44,980 bases of DNA from Desulfacinum sp. (GTDB lineage Bacteria > Desulfobacterota > Syntrophobacteria > Syntrophobacterales > DSM-9756). How positions within the stretch are numbered: position 1 is the stretch's first letter; each line of letters begins with the position of its first letter. Below are positions 16,932 to 28,625 of the stretch, one piece after another. The DNA lies in contig JACIYN010000031.1 of assembly GCA_014359885.1 (NCBI GenBank), positions 1 through 44,980 of the forward strand, given 5' to 3'. Below the pieces are notes generated by a model. The model was not told the origin of the DNA. It searched no databases and saw only the letters and a program-made list of their open reading frames with translations. Position numbers and translations under genes: made by a program.

Positions 16932-17120
16932 ATCCCCCCCGGCCCCCCTTTGAAAAAGGGGGGAGAGGGCTGCTTGGCCTTTGAAAAAGGGGGGGAGAGG
17001 GCGCCGGGCTGTTGAAGAAGGGGAGGCGAGGGGTCTGTCTTTGGAAAGGAGGAGGGCGAGGGGTCTGTCTTTAAGAAGGGGAGAGACGGGCGGTTGGTCC
17101 TCGAAAAGGGGGGAGACCCG
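16932..17120. repeat. Degenerate ~30-bp tandem repeat after cooS
   Basis: About six units, each starting like TTGAAAAAGGGGGGAGAGGG and ending in a variable TGCTTGGCC or GGTCTGTCT part, lie G-rich on the plus strand. The first unit also forms a CCCCCCTTT/AAAGGGGGG hairpin that could end the cooS transcript. A second short repeat of GGATCACGGA type sits at 17142-17172. Confidence 0.75.
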
Positions 17121-17181
17121 GACCCCGAACCCCGGACCCCGACTCACGGATCACGGACGACGGATCACGGAGCTTGATGCC

Positions 17182-17670
17182 ATGGAACGAATATTGGTGA
17201 GATGGGAACGATGCGTGGGATGCCGCTCGTGCGAGCTGGCCTGCCGGGTGGCCCATTCCGCAAGCGGAAACCTTTTTTCGGCCGTGCTGGAGCGGCCTGC
17301 GCCGAGCCGGCGGATCTTCGTGGAGCAGGTGGACAAAACCCCGTCCCCTTTCCTTTGCCGCCAGTGCGAGGACGCCCCTTGTGTGCGGTCCTGCCCCACC
17401 CGCGCCCTGGTGCACGACGAGACCACGGGGTTGGTGGCCTACGAACCCGCCCGGTGCATCGGCTGCCACGGGTGCGTCATGGCTTGTCCCTTCGGCATGA
17501 TCCAGCCCGATGTCCGGGAGGGCTTCATCGCCAAGTGCGATCGGTGCAAGGGCCGGGACCGGCCGGCCTGCGTGGAGGCCTGCCCGACCCACAGCCTGGT
17601 TCTCGAAAAGGATTTTCTGGACCTGCGGCGGAAGGAAGCGGTGCGCAATCTGGTGCAGTCCGGAATGTAA
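17182..17670 (+). CDS. CooF-like four-cluster ferredoxin
   Basis: Small electron-transfer protein of 162 residues with four [4Fe-4S] cysteine sets: CVGCRSCELAC, CRQCEDAPCVRSCP, CIGCHGCVMACP and CDRCKGRDRPACVEACP. The order and spacing match the CooF/HycB/DmsB-type subunits that carry electrons to and from CO dehydrogenases, formate dehydrogenases and hydrogenases. Start at ATG 17182 with GGAG nine bases upstream; the open frame extends upstream only through the repeat region. It lies between cooS (257 bp, repeat-filled gap) and the formate dehydrogenase gene (56 bp gap), which fits a shared electron carrier. A CooF name is by context and family, not proven. Confidence 0.88.
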   Translation: MERILVRWERCVGCRSCELACRVAHSASGNLFSAVLERPAPSRRIFVEQVDKTPSPFLCRQCEDAPCVRSCPTRALVHDETTGLVAYEPARCIGCHGCVMACPFGMIQPDVREGFIAKCDRCKGRDRPACVEACPTHSLVLEKDFLDLRRKEAVRNLVQSGM

Positions 17671-17705
17671 GGGATAAGGATTAAAGGATTAAGGATTATT
17701 AGAGG
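17669..17705. repeat. Purine-rich short repeat at ferredoxin stop codon
   Basis: AAGGATTA-type units (GGGATAAGGATTAAAGGATT and onward) begin on the stop codon of the CooF-like gene and continue to within about 20 bp of the next start. Confidence 0.65.
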
Positions 17706-17726
17706 AATACGGGGGGCAGGGAAGGT

Positions 17727-19784
17727 ATGGGAGAGGAAGGTCGGAGCCGGGTTCGGACCGTCTGTCCCTATTGCGCGGTGGGATGCCACGTGGATCTGCT
17801 CGTGGAAGAGGGGCGGGCCGTGGGTTTGGACTATGCCGCGGACTCCCCGGTGAACGGGGGAAACCTGTGCGCCAAGGGGAACACGGTCCTGGACCTTCTG
17901 GATCATCCGGACCGGCTGCGAACGCCCCTTCGGCGCACGGCGTCCGGGTGGGAGGCCGTCGGTTGGGACGAAGCCTTGGATTGGGCGGCGGAAAGGATCG
18001 GAACCATCCGGGACCGCCACGGACCGGATGCCCTCGGTTTCCTGTCGTCGGCCAAGTGCACCAACGAGGAAAACTACCTCCTGCAGAAGCTGGCACGCCT
18101 GCTGGGAACCAACAACGTGGACCATTGCGCCAGACTCTGCCACGCCTCCACCCTCACGGGCCTGGCTCCCGTTCTGGGCATGGGAGCCGCCACCAACCCC
18201 CTGCACGACCTGGCGCAGGCCCGCTGCCTCTTTTTCGTGGGCTCCAATCCGGCGGAAAACCATCCGGTGGCCTTTCAATGGGTGCGGGAAGCCAAGGACA
18301 AGGGGGCCGTGGTGATCGTCGCCGATCCCCGGAAGACTCCCACCTCCTGGATCGCCGATCTGCACCTGCCCGTGCGCCCCGGCACGGACATCGCCCTGCT
18401 CCACGCCCTGCTCCATGTGATCGTTCGGGAGGGGTTGGAGGACAAGGCCTTCATCCGGTCCCGAACGACGGGGTTCGAGAAGGCGGTCCGCGCCGTCCGG
18501 GACGCCGCCCCTGAGTGGGCCCAATCGGTGACGGGGGTTCCGGCCCGGAACATCGTACGGGCGGCCCGCCTTTTCGCCCGGACCAGGCCGGGGGCGCTCA
18601 TCTACTGCATGGGAATCACCCAGCATCACAACGGAACGCAGGCGGTGCGGGCCTGCGCCAACCTGACCCTGGCCACGGGAAACGTGGGCCGGCCCGGATC
18701 GGGCCTCATCCCCGTGAGGGGCCAGGACAACGTGCAGGGAGCCTGCGACATGGGGGCCTTGAGCGCCCTTCTGCCGGGCTACCGGCCCGTGGCGGATCCG
18801 CAAGCGCGCGCGGCAGTGGAAGCCCTGTGGGGCTGCCCTCCGGGGACGATCCCTGACCGTCCGGGCCTCACCGTGACGGAGATGGAAGCCGAAGCGGGCC
18901 GAACCCTTCGGGCCCTGGTGGCCATGGGGGAGAATCCCGCGGTGACCAGCCCGGCGGGCGGGCGGGTGGCCGAGGGGCTGGAGCGCCTCGACTTCTTCCT
19001 GGCCATCGACCTTTTTCTCACCGAATCGGCCCGGTCGGCCCATCTGGTGCTCCCCGCCGCGGCCTGGGGGGAAAAGAGCGGGTCCAAGACCAGTGCCGAC
19101 CGCCGGGTGCAATGGTCGCCTCGGGCCGTCCTTCCCCCGGGGGACGCCCGTCCGGACGCGTGGATTGTCACCCAGCTGGCCCGGCGCCTGGGTCTGGAAG
19201 CCCACTTTCTTTACGAATCTCCGGAAGACGTGCTCCGGGAGATCAACCGGATGGTACCCGCCTACGGGGGCATCACGCCGGAGCGGCTCCGGAAGGCGCC
19301 CGGAGGACTCCATTGGCCGTGCCCCCGCGAGGATCATCCGGGGACGCCGGTCCTCTTCGAGAAAACCTTCGCCACGCCGGACGGCCGGGCCCGGTTCTTT
19401 CCCGTCTCCTTCGATCCGCCGCCGGAATCCCCCGATGCCGACTATCCCCTGTGCCTCACCACAGGGCGCGTGACGGCCCATTACAACAGCGGGTCCATGA
19501 CCCGCAGAACCCCGGCGCTCCTGGAGCTTTCCCCGGAGCTTTTCGTGGAGGTCCATCCGGAAGACGCGGCCCGTTTGGGGCTTTCCGAGGGGAGCCGGGT
19601 TCGTGTGGTCACACGCCGGGGCGCCGTGGAGGCTTCGTCACGTCTTTCTTCCGCCGTTCCCCGCGGGGTGGTCTTCGCCCCGTTCCACTTTCCCGGGACC
19701 AACCGGCTGACCCTGGACCTGGTGGATCCGGAAGCCCGGATTCCCGCCTTCAAGGCGGCCGCCTGCCGCCTGGAACCCCTGTAG
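17727..19784 (+). CDS. Formate dehydrogenase-type molybdopterin oxidoreductase, Cys form
   Basis: Catalytic subunit of 685 residues in the FdhF/FdhH class, which oxidises formate or reduces CO2 at a bis-MGD Mo or W centre. The N-terminal [4Fe-4S] ligands are C13, C16, C20 and C48 (CPYCAVGC, GGNLCAKG). The metal ligand is C138 in HCARLCHASTLTG, encoded by TGC, followed by the conserved His. RGQDNVQGACDMG and GITQHHNGTQAVRACANL are typical of formate dehydrogenases. The C-terminal dinucleotide-binding domain (TTGRVTAHYNSGSMTRRTP) is complete. There is no Tat signal, so it is cytoplasmic. It has AAGG before the start and is followed 9 bp later by another ferredoxin gene. Other formate-like substrates cannot be excluded. 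Confidence 0.88.
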   Translation: MGEEGRSRVRTVCPYCAVGCHVDLLVEEGRAVGLDYAADSPVNGGNLCAKGNTVLDLLDHPDRLRTPLRRTASGWEAVGWDEALDWAAERIGTIRDRHGPDALGFLSSAKCTNEENYLLQKLARLLGTNNVDHCARLCHASTLTGLAPVLGMGAATNPLHDLAQARCLFFVGSNPAENHPVAFQWVREAKDKGAVVIVADPRKTPTSWIADLHLPVRPGTDIALLHALLHVIVREGLEDKAFIRSRTTGFEKAVRAVRDAAPEWAQSVTGVPARNIVRAARLFARTRPGALIYCMGITQHHNGTQAVRACANLTLATGNVGRPGSGLIPVRGQDNVQGACDMGALSALLPGYRPVADPQARAAVEALWGCPPGTIPDRPGLTVTEMEAEAGRTLRALVAMGENPAVTSPAGGRVAEGLERLDFFLAIDLFLTESARSAHLVLPAAAWGEKSGSKTSADRRVQWSPRAVLPPGDARPDAWIVTQLARRLGLEAHFLYESPEDVLREINRMVPAYGGITPERLRKAPGGLHWPCPREDHPGTPVLFEKTFATPDGRARFFPVSFDPPPESPDADYPLCLTTGRVTAHYNSGSMTRRTPALLELSPELFVEVHPEDAARLGLSEGSRVRVVTRRGAVEASSRLSSAVPRGVVFAPFHFPGTNRLTLDLVDPEARIPAFKAAACRLEPL

Positions 19785-19793
19785 GAGGGTGCC

Positions 19794-20252
19794 GTGGAAC
19801 CGTTCCTGTTCGTGGACTTCAGCCGCTGCATCGCCTGCCAGGCCTGCCGGACCGCCTGCCGAAGGGAACACGGCGGGGTGAGCCGACTGCACCTTCTTCG
19901 CTTCCGGGAGGCGGCGGTTCCCTTGGCCTGCCGCCAGTGCCGGAAAGCGCCCTGCGCGGGCCTTTGCCCCGAAGGAGCCTTGGTGCAGGAAGCGGGGCGC
20001 GGGGTGAAGTTTCTCGAGGAAAGATGCACCCGTTGCGGGCTGTGCGCCGCGGCCTGCCCGTTCGGAGTGCTGGAAATCGCCCCGGGTCCCGTCCCGGATC
20101 TTTCCCGCTGCGATCTGTGCCGGCGACGCTGGGAGGAGGGCCTGGCTCCGGTATGCGTGCTCACCTGTCCCACCCGGGCCCTGAGCCTCGATGCGGGCGG
20201 GGCCGTGGGCCGTCGGCGGCGGGCGCACCCGGCGGCGTTCCCGGGATCCTGA
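19794..20252 (+). CDS. Four-cluster ferredoxin, HycB/HydN-like
   Basis: A 152-residue electron carrier with four cysteine sets: CIACQACRTAC, CRQCRKAPCAGLCP, CTRCGLCAAACP and CDLCRRRW with CVLTCP. The start is a GTG at 19794 placed just after TAGGAGGGTGCC, a strong ribosome site only 9 bp behind the formate dehydrogenase stop, so the two are co-translated. It is most simply the beta subunit of the formate dehydrogenase. It is about as long as the CooF-like protein at 17182 and of similar plan, so the cluster has two distinct polyferredoxins, one perhaps for each enzyme. Confidence 0.87.
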   Translation: MEPFLFVDFSRCIACQACRTACRREHGGVSRLHLLRFREAAVPLACRQCRKAPCAGLCPEGALVQEAGRGVKFLEERCTRCGLCAAACPFGVLEIAPGPVPDLSRCDLCRRRWEEGLAPVCVLTCPTRALSLDAGGAVGRRRRAHPAAFPGS

Positions 20253-20325
20253 TCGCTCAGGGACGGGAGCCTGCCGAAAAGCAGTTCCCGGACAGGCTTC
20301 CGGGCATTGGACGTCCGCTGTGGGC

Positions 20326-20353
20326 GTAGGGACGGTTCGCGAACCGGTCCTAC
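20326..20353. repeat. GTAG-headed palindrome (REP-like), copy A
   Basis: GTAGG (20326-20330) and CGGTTCG pair with CGAACCG and CCTAC (ending 20353), with a two-base mismatch inside each arm. It lies in the 238-bp gap between two ferredoxin genes, which otherwise holds only the next ribosome site. Confidence 0.5.
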
Positions 20354-20489
20354 GGGAAACAACCGCTGCCGTCGAGAATTCCCGCTACCCGTTCCAGGCG
20401 GGGACAATCTTTACGGGAGTGACGGATGGCCATGGAAGGAAACGAACGCTGAAAGGACCAGCTGCTTAGATGCTCTTGGGAGGGATTCC

Positions 20490-20933
20490 ATGACCGTGCC
20501 GGACCTTCACCAGCAAATCCACGTGGACCCGGACCGCTGCCTGGGCTGCTTCGCCTGCGCGTCCGCCTGTCCGGAGCAGCGCATCACCTGGGAAGATCGG
20601 GAGGGGAGCCGCCGGTTCCGGGCCCCCGCCGTCTGCGCCGGGGATTGCACCCGGTGCCGCGATGCCTGTCCCGCGGACGCCGTCCGGCTGGAACCCATGG
20701 GGGAAACGGCCGGCGGGCCCTCGGAGCCCCTCTCCTGGTCCCTTCCCCTCGCCCGGTGCCGACGGTGCCGGGAGCCCTTCACGACGCAGAAGATCCTCGC
20801 CCTTTTGAGCCGGACGATGGAGGCGACGGTGGGCCTGCCCGCCGGCGAGGCGGACTGGCCCACCTGCTGCCCCGCCTGCCGACGGGATCTGGAATCCCGC
20901 CGCTTGCTTGATGCAGCCCGCTGGAACAGGTGA
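20490..20933 (+). CDS. Ferredoxin with C-terminal zinc-ribbon-like cysteines
   Basis: A 147-residue iron-sulfur protein. The first half has two cluster motifs, CLGCFACASACP and CAGDCTRCRDACP. The second half has two extra pairs, CRRCRE and CCPACRRD, separated by a helix-like stretch, resembling a metal-binding ribbon rather than a further ferredoxin cluster. The ATG at 20490 follows GGGAGGG. It closes the plus-strand CO dehydrogenase/formate dehydrogenase cluster. It could be an extra electron-transfer subunit or an assembly or scaffold factor. I do not recognise a named family. Confidence 0.75.
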   Translation: MTVPDLHQQIHVDPDRCLGCFACASACPEQRITWEDREGSRRFRAPAVCAGDCTRCRDACPADAVRLEPMGETAGGPSEPLSWSLPLARCRRCREPFTTQKILALLSRTMEATVGLPAGEADWPTCCPACRRDLESRRLLDAARWNR

Positions 20934-21002
20934 GATGTCCGGCCTTGGAAATGCCGGCCGTCCGCTCTGAAACGCCCCCCTCTCCACGGCAGGTTCCGAG
21001 TG

Positions 21003-21021
21003 AGGGACCGTGCCGGTCCCT
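21003..21021. terminator. Hairpin after the ferredoxin cluster
   Basis: Perfect 7-bp stem AGGGACC/GGTCCCT with a 5-nt loop, 70 bp after the last ferredoxin stop. No T-tract follows, so it is a weak candidate terminator. The remaining gap up to 21209 shows nothing else I recognise. Confidence 0.3.
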
Positions 21022-21209
21022 ATGAGGGTTCAAGGCAGGTGGGTCGGGAAAAATCCTTCAACGACCGCAGCCGGTCTGCCGATTGGATTTGTTAGGGGAG
21101 AAAGAGGAAGGATGCGTGTTATCGTCGAGTGGATGGGGGCTGTGTCGATCCGAACGAAGCCGCCGGGGCCCGTACTCCCCGGAATCGCGAGCCAAGGCAA
21201 AGGGGTCGC

Positions 21210-23240
21210 ATGAATCGACATGGACAAGGTCTCATGGGTCTGGGACGGATTTTTCTGATTGCCGTGATGGCCGTTGCGACATGGGGGGGCTCGGTTTGGG
21301 CGGCGGGTTCCCTTTCTTCCGATAAGCTCCTGGAGATGAGTCTCGAAGAACTCATGGATGTGGAGATCACCTCCGTCGCTCGAAAGGTCCAAAGCCTGTC
21401 AGAGACGGCCGCCGCCGTTTACGTCATCACTTCCGAAGACATCCGCCGCTCGGGGGCTGCCAACATCGCGGATGTGCTCCGTATGGTTCCGGGGTTGCAC
21501 GTGGCGCGCTTCGACGCCAACGTCTGGCCCGTGACGGCTCGCGGCTTCAACAGCACCCTTGCCAACAAGCTCCTGGTGCTCGTGGACGGCCGGAGTGTCT
21601 ATACCCCGATCTTTTCGGGCGTCTATTGGGACGTGCAGGATCCCTTCCTCGAAAATATCGATCGCATCGAGGTCATTCGCGGTCCGGGCGGAAGCTCGTG
21701 GGGAGCCAACGCCTTCAACGGCGTGATCAACATCATCACCAAGAACGCTCGAGATACCCAAGGGGGACTGGTCAACGCTCTGGTCGGAAACGGGGAAGGG
21801 GTGCGCACGGGACTCCGCTATGGAGGACGGGCGGGCGACCATCTCTTTTATCGCTTCGCCGTTTCAGGTCTCGAAGTGGATTCCAGTCACAATGCGGACG
21901 GAAAAGAGGGCGCGGACGACCGGCGGCAGCTCCGGGCGGGCCTGAGGGCCGACTGGGAACCGTCGGCCGTGGACGCGTTTGTCCTCACCGGGGACATCTA
22001 CGGGGGGGAAGCCGGGGTGCGGAATTTTGTGCCTCGAATGACAAGCCCTTATGTGGAGATCCTGGACTCCGAAAGGGATGTGGGAGGCGGGCATGTGCTG
22101 ACCCGTTGGACCCGCCGGCTGCACGATTGGGGGGAGCTGCAGGTGCAGCTCTATTACGACAACACGCACAACGACAATGATATCCTGAGCTTCGATGTGG
22201 ACACACTGGACGTGGATCTCCAGCATCGGTTCCCGCTTGGTGATCGCCATGAGATCACATGGGGCATGGGCTATCGGTGGATCGCCTCGCAAACGGAGCC
22301 CGGCCTCACCACTTCTTTCGCCCACTCGGACAGAACGGACCACTTGTGGAGCGCCTTTGTCCAGGACGAGATCAGCTTCTCCGAAGGGGTCTGGCGCCTG
22401 ACACTGGGTACCAAGATCGAACACAATGACGACACGGGCTGGGAGCTTCAGCCCACGGTGCGGTTGCTTCGCAGGCTGGGATCCGACCACAGCGTGTGGG
22501 CCGCCGTGAGCCGCGCCGTGCGCACTCCCAGCCAGGGGGAGACGGAATCCCGGATCCGGTCCACGGTGCTGCCGCCGACGTCGACGGTGCCCCTGCCCAC
22601 CCTGGTGGTGGTTCGGGGTTCCAAGGACATGGACTCGGAAAAGGTGTGGGCTTTCGAAGGGGGAGTGCGAACCCGCCTCCATCCCAAGGTCTTTCTGGAT
22701 CTGGCCGGCTATGTCAATGTCTATGACGATTTGAGGAGCCTGGAGCCGGGAGATCCGGTCCTTGTCGGTTCCTATCTGGTTGTGGAAAACAAGGCGGACA
22801 ATCACCTTCGGGGGCGCGCCTACGGGTTGGAGGCGGCGGCCGCCTGGTCGGTGCTGGAAAATTGGCAGATCAAGGCCGCCTATACGTTTCTCCATATGGA
22901 TTTGGAGGCTGCCTCCCGAAGCCGGGATCAAGGGTCCACGTCCGCGGAAAGGTCGGGACCCTCCCATCAGGTGTCTCTGCGGTCGTCGTGGAATCTTCCC
23001 GGATCGGTGGAACTGGACGCCTGGGCCCGGTGGGTCGACGAGCTGGAGGCCCTCGATGTCCCCGGCTATTTCACCATGGATCTGCGCGTGAGCTGGAAGC
23101 CCCTGGAAAATATGGAAGTGGCCGTGGTGGGGCGAAACCTTCTGGACGACGGGCATCTGGAGTTCAAGCAGGAAATCCTTCAGATCGAACCCACGGAAGT
23201 GGAGCGCTCCGTATACGTCATGCTGTCTTGGAGGTTCTGA
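21210..23240 (+). CDS. TonB-dependent outer membrane receptor
   Basis: A 676-residue outer membrane beta-barrel with a plug domain. The N-terminus has a signal peptide (IFLIAVMAVATWGGSVWA). Next come a short linker typical of signalling-linked receptors (LEMSLEELMDVEITSVARK) and the plug (AAAVYVITSEDIRRSGAAN, DVLRMVPGL, VLVDGRSVYTP, IEVIRGPGGSSWGANAFNGV). The barrel ends in VYVMLSWRF with a terminal aromatic. The ATG at 21210 has AAGGGG upstream; the longer frame from 21129 would bury the signal peptide. No transport partners (ABC permease, TonB) are nearby. The next gene is a YfiR-like periplasmic protein and then a sensor kinase, so a sensory role is likely. The ligand is unknown. Confidence 0.93.
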   Translation: MNRHGQGLMGLGRIFLIAVMAVATWGGSVWAAGSLSSDKLLEMSLEELMDVEITSVARKVQSLSETAAAVYVITSEDIRRSGAANIADVLRMVPGLHVARFDANVWPVTARGFNSTLANKLLVLVDGRSVYTPIFSGVYWDVQDPFLENIDRIEVIRGPGGSSWGANAFNGVINIITKNARDTQGGLVNALVGNGEGVRTGLRYGGRAGDHLFYRFAVSGLEVDSSHNADGKEGADDRRQLRAGLRADWEPSAVDAFVLTGDIYGGEAGVRNFVPRMTSPYVEILDSERDVGGGHVLTRWTRRLHDWGELQVQLYYDNTHNDNDILSFDVDTLDVDLQHRFPLGDRHEITWGMGYRWIASQTEPGLTTSFAHSDRTDHLWSAFVQDEISFSEGVWRLTLGTKIEHNDDTGWELQPTVRLLRRLGSDHSVWAAVSRAVRTPSQGETESRIRSTVLPPTSTVPLPTLVVVRGSKDMDSEKVWAFEGGVRTRLHPKVFLDLAGYVNVYDDLRSLEPGDPVLVGSYLVVENKADNHLRGRAYGLEAAAAWSVLENWQIKAAYTFLHMDLEAASRSRDQGSTSAERSGPSHQVSLRSSWNLPGSVELDAWARWVDELEALDVPGYFTMDLRVSWKPLENMEVAVVGRNLLDDGHLEFKQEILQIEPTEVERSVYVMLSWRF

Positions 23241-23369
23241 ACAAGTCCATTCAGCCGGGGGATCAACCCTCGCCAGGCCGACAAGTTCTGGATTCCCATG
23301 GGCGGATGCACTGTCCACAGCCCGTTTTCTCCCGTTGATCTTGGTGGCTGGAATCCAGGGAAGGGTCGT

Positions 23370-23389
23370 CCTTCCCGCGCGCGGGAAGG
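23370..23389. repeat. Perfect 20-bp palindrome
   Basis: CCTTCCCGCG followed directly by its reverse complement CGCGGGAAGG, in the 215-bp gap between the receptor and the YfiR-like gene. It could be a protein-binding site or part of a hairpin; nothing else stands out in the gap. Confidence 0.45.
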
Positions 23390-23455
23390 GGGTGCAACGA
23401 TCGGACTGGAGAAGAATCACGTGGCGGTTGCAACGGGGCGAGGTGTGAGGAAGTG

Positions 23456-24040
23456 ATGGGCCGGTCCGTTTTGGGAATCCATGGGCGGCGGGGATTTTTC
23501 CGCCGCCCATGGGCTGTTTGGGTGACGGCCGTGCTCGTCCTGTGGGCCTCACCGATACGAGGGGCCTACGGGGATCACGACTCCCTTCGCGAGGAAGAGG
23601 TAAAAGCCGCCTTTGTTTTCAACTTCCTCAAATTCGTGGAGTGGCCCGAGGATCGGGATGGCCGAAGCGTGGTCATCCTCTGTGTGCTAGCCACGTCCCC
23701 GCTTGTGGACGCTCTCGTGGCCCTGGACGGCAAGGAGATCCGGGGGCGCCCCCTGCGTGTGGAGATTTCCGGAAAACCGGCCGATCTTCTTCAATGCCAT
23801 GCGGTCTTTTTGGGAAGCGGTGTTCCGACCGAAAAGATCGCCGCCGTTCTTGAGAGCCTGCGGGGTCAGCCCGTGCTCACCCTGGGCGACGCACCGGGCT
23901 TTTGCGTGCAAGGCGGCATGATCGGCCTTTTCAAAGAAGGGAACAAGATGCGGTTCAACATCAACCTCAAGGAGGCCCGGGCCGTCCGGGTCAAAATCAG
24001 CTCCAAACTCCTCAAACTGGCTCGGCATGTGATTGAATAG
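23456..24040 (+). CDS. YfiR family periplasmic protein (DUF4154)
   Basis: A 194-residue secreted protein. The N-terminus is basic then hydrophobic (RPWAVWVTAVLVLWASP), a signal peptide. The mature part begins in the family style (EEEVKAAFVFNFLKFVEWPE) and ends with the conserved GFCVQGGMIGLFKEGNKM and FNINLKEARAVRVKISS. Cysteines in LLQCHAVFLG and GFCVQGG could form disulfides, as in YfiR of Pseudomonas, which represses the diguanylate cyclase YfiN from the periplasm. Start at ATG 23456 with GAGG five bases upstream (GTG at 23453 is in frame). It lies 15 bp before a kinase whose sensor region looks like that of YfiN, so it is probably the kinase's periplasmic regulator. Confidence 0.88.
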   Translation: MGRSVLGIHGRRGFFRRPWAVWVTAVLVLWASPIRGAYGDHDSLREEEVKAAFVFNFLKFVEWPEDRDGRSVVILCVLATSPLVDALVALDGKEIRGRPLRVEISGKPADLLQCHAVFLGSGVPTEKIAAVLESLRGQPVLTLGDAPGFCVQGGMIGLFKEGNKMRFNINLKEARAVRVKISSKLLKLARHVIE

Positions 24041-24055
24041 GAGACGGAGCACACC

Positions 24056-26993
<2,938 letters not shown>

Positions 26994-27001
<8 letters not shown>

Positions 27002-28625
27002 GCTCCCCCGTATTTTGGTGGTGGACGATGAGAGTACCATCCGCCTGCTGATCCGGGAAGTGTTGGAGCAAAGGGGCTTCCAGGTGCTGGAGGCCGAGGA
27101 CGGCCCCGGTGCGCTAAAAGTGTTCGACGAAGGCAAACCGGACCTGGTCCTGTTGGATGTTTTCATGCCTGGACTGGACGGTTTCCAGGTGTGTCGCCAT
27201 CTGCGTGCGCGCCCCGGAGCCGAGACGATACCCATCATCATCATCACCGGAACGGAAGATTACGACGCCATTCGGCGCGCCTACGAAGCGGGCGCCACGG
27301 ATTTCATCGGGAAGCCCATCAATTGGATCATCCTGGGGGAACGGGTCCGGTACATGCTGCGGGCCAGCGCTGCGGTGAGACAGCTTGCGCAGAATCGGGA
27401 ATTCCTTGCGCGTGCCCAGGCGCTTGCCCGTCTGGGCAGCTTCGAATTCCGCCCCGGCAAGGCCACCCTGGACGTGAGTCCGGAGTTTTGCGAGATCTGC
27501 GGACTGTCCTGCCCGGGTTCGGAAGTGGACTGGGAGGACGTGATAGGCGTGATCCATCCGGACGACTGGAAGGCCCTGGAACCTCTGGTGGAACAGGCGT
27601 GTACGGCGGGAATCTGCTTCCGACAGGACATCCGGCTGGTCACGGGAAACGGAATCCGCCGCTATGCCATGCTCCAGGTGGATGCCGAAACCGACGCGGA
27701 CGGGGCCGTGGCGCGGCTCACGGGCATCATCCAGGACATCACCGAACGCAAACTGGCGGAGCTGCTGGAGACGGACAGCAACCGGATCCTCCAACTCATC
27801 GTGCAGAAGGAACCCCTGGAAAGAATATTCCGGGAAGTGGCCCGTCTCCTGGAACGCCAACTTCCTTTGGCCATGGGCGTCGTGTGCCTGGTGGCAGACG
27901 ACAAGGTCGTGTCCGTGACGGCTCCCGGTGCGGAACAAGGCTTTTCGGAGGCCGTGTCGGGAACGGCCCTTTCCGCGGAAAGCGGAACACATGCCGCGGC
28001 GGCCTATTTGGGCCAGCCCGTGGTAGCTCCGGAAGTGTTTTCAAGCACCTTTTGGAGACGCGCCCGCCATGTGGCCCGGGCTTTCCGCATCCGGTCGTCC
28101 GCGGCGGTGCCTGTCTTTTCCGGCACGGGGCAGATACTGGGCGCGGTTTCCATGGTCTTCAGGGAAGAGTACCAGATCTCCGACGCGGATGTGGCTCTGA
28201 TGGAAAAGACGGCCAATCTGGTTGCCTTGGCCGTGGAGCAGCATCAGCTTTCCCAACGTCTGATCCATCAGGCACGGCACGACCCGCTGACGGGGCTCGT
28301 CAATAGGGCTGCGCTCAATCATTGGCTGGAGCGGGTGTTGAAGGAGCGCGCGAGGCATCCGTCCCTGGGCGCCTACCTGCTCATCGACCTGGACCGTTTC
28401 AAGCACATCAACGATTCCTTGGGCCACCATGTGGGCGATCTCATGCTGAAGCAGGTGGCCGATCGGCTCCGGCAGGCCGTTCGGGACAGCGACCTGCTCT
28501 GCCGCATGGGGGGGGGACGAATTCGTCCTGATCCTGGACCGCCTCCGGGACAAGAACGATGCCGCCCGCGCGGCATCGCGAATCCTGGAGCATGTGGGCA
28601 GGCCGTTTCACGTGGAAGGCCATGA
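26994..28625 (+). CDS. Response regulator REC-PAS-GAF-GGDEF, frame broken in GGDEF motif (5' part)
   Basis: N-terminal part of a c-di-GMP enzyme. A REC domain ([14 protein letters not shown], phospho-Asp D55 in [10 protein letters not shown], Lys in FIGKPINW) is followed by PAS (about 135-260, ending DITERKLAE), GAF (about 265-430) and the start of a GGDEF domain ([37 protein letters not shown]). At codon 505 (CRMGG) the sequence runs into nine Gs. As written, the frame leaves GGDEF and ends at 28625 after a nonsense tail. With eight Gs it would read [13 protein letters not shown] and join the downstream frame into one protein of about 858 residues. ATG 26994 follows GGAGGG and overlaps the kinase stop by 8 bp. 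Confidence 0.85.
28508..28516 (+). other. G9 homopolymer at the frameshift point
   Basis: Nine consecutive Gs directly after AT of the Met codon in the GGDEF signature. Eight would keep the frame. Such a tract could be a phase-variable switch, a fixed mutation or a sequencing or assembly error. Confidence 0.85.

Noticed and set aside
18138..18140. Possible selenocysteine site in the formate dehydrogenase
   Set aside because: The codon is TGC, so the metal ligand is cysteine; no in-frame TGA is present.
20934..21209. Cobalamin riboswitch upstream of the TonB receptor gene
   Set aside because: No B12-box or conserved core is recognisable in the gap; only a short hairpin is seen.
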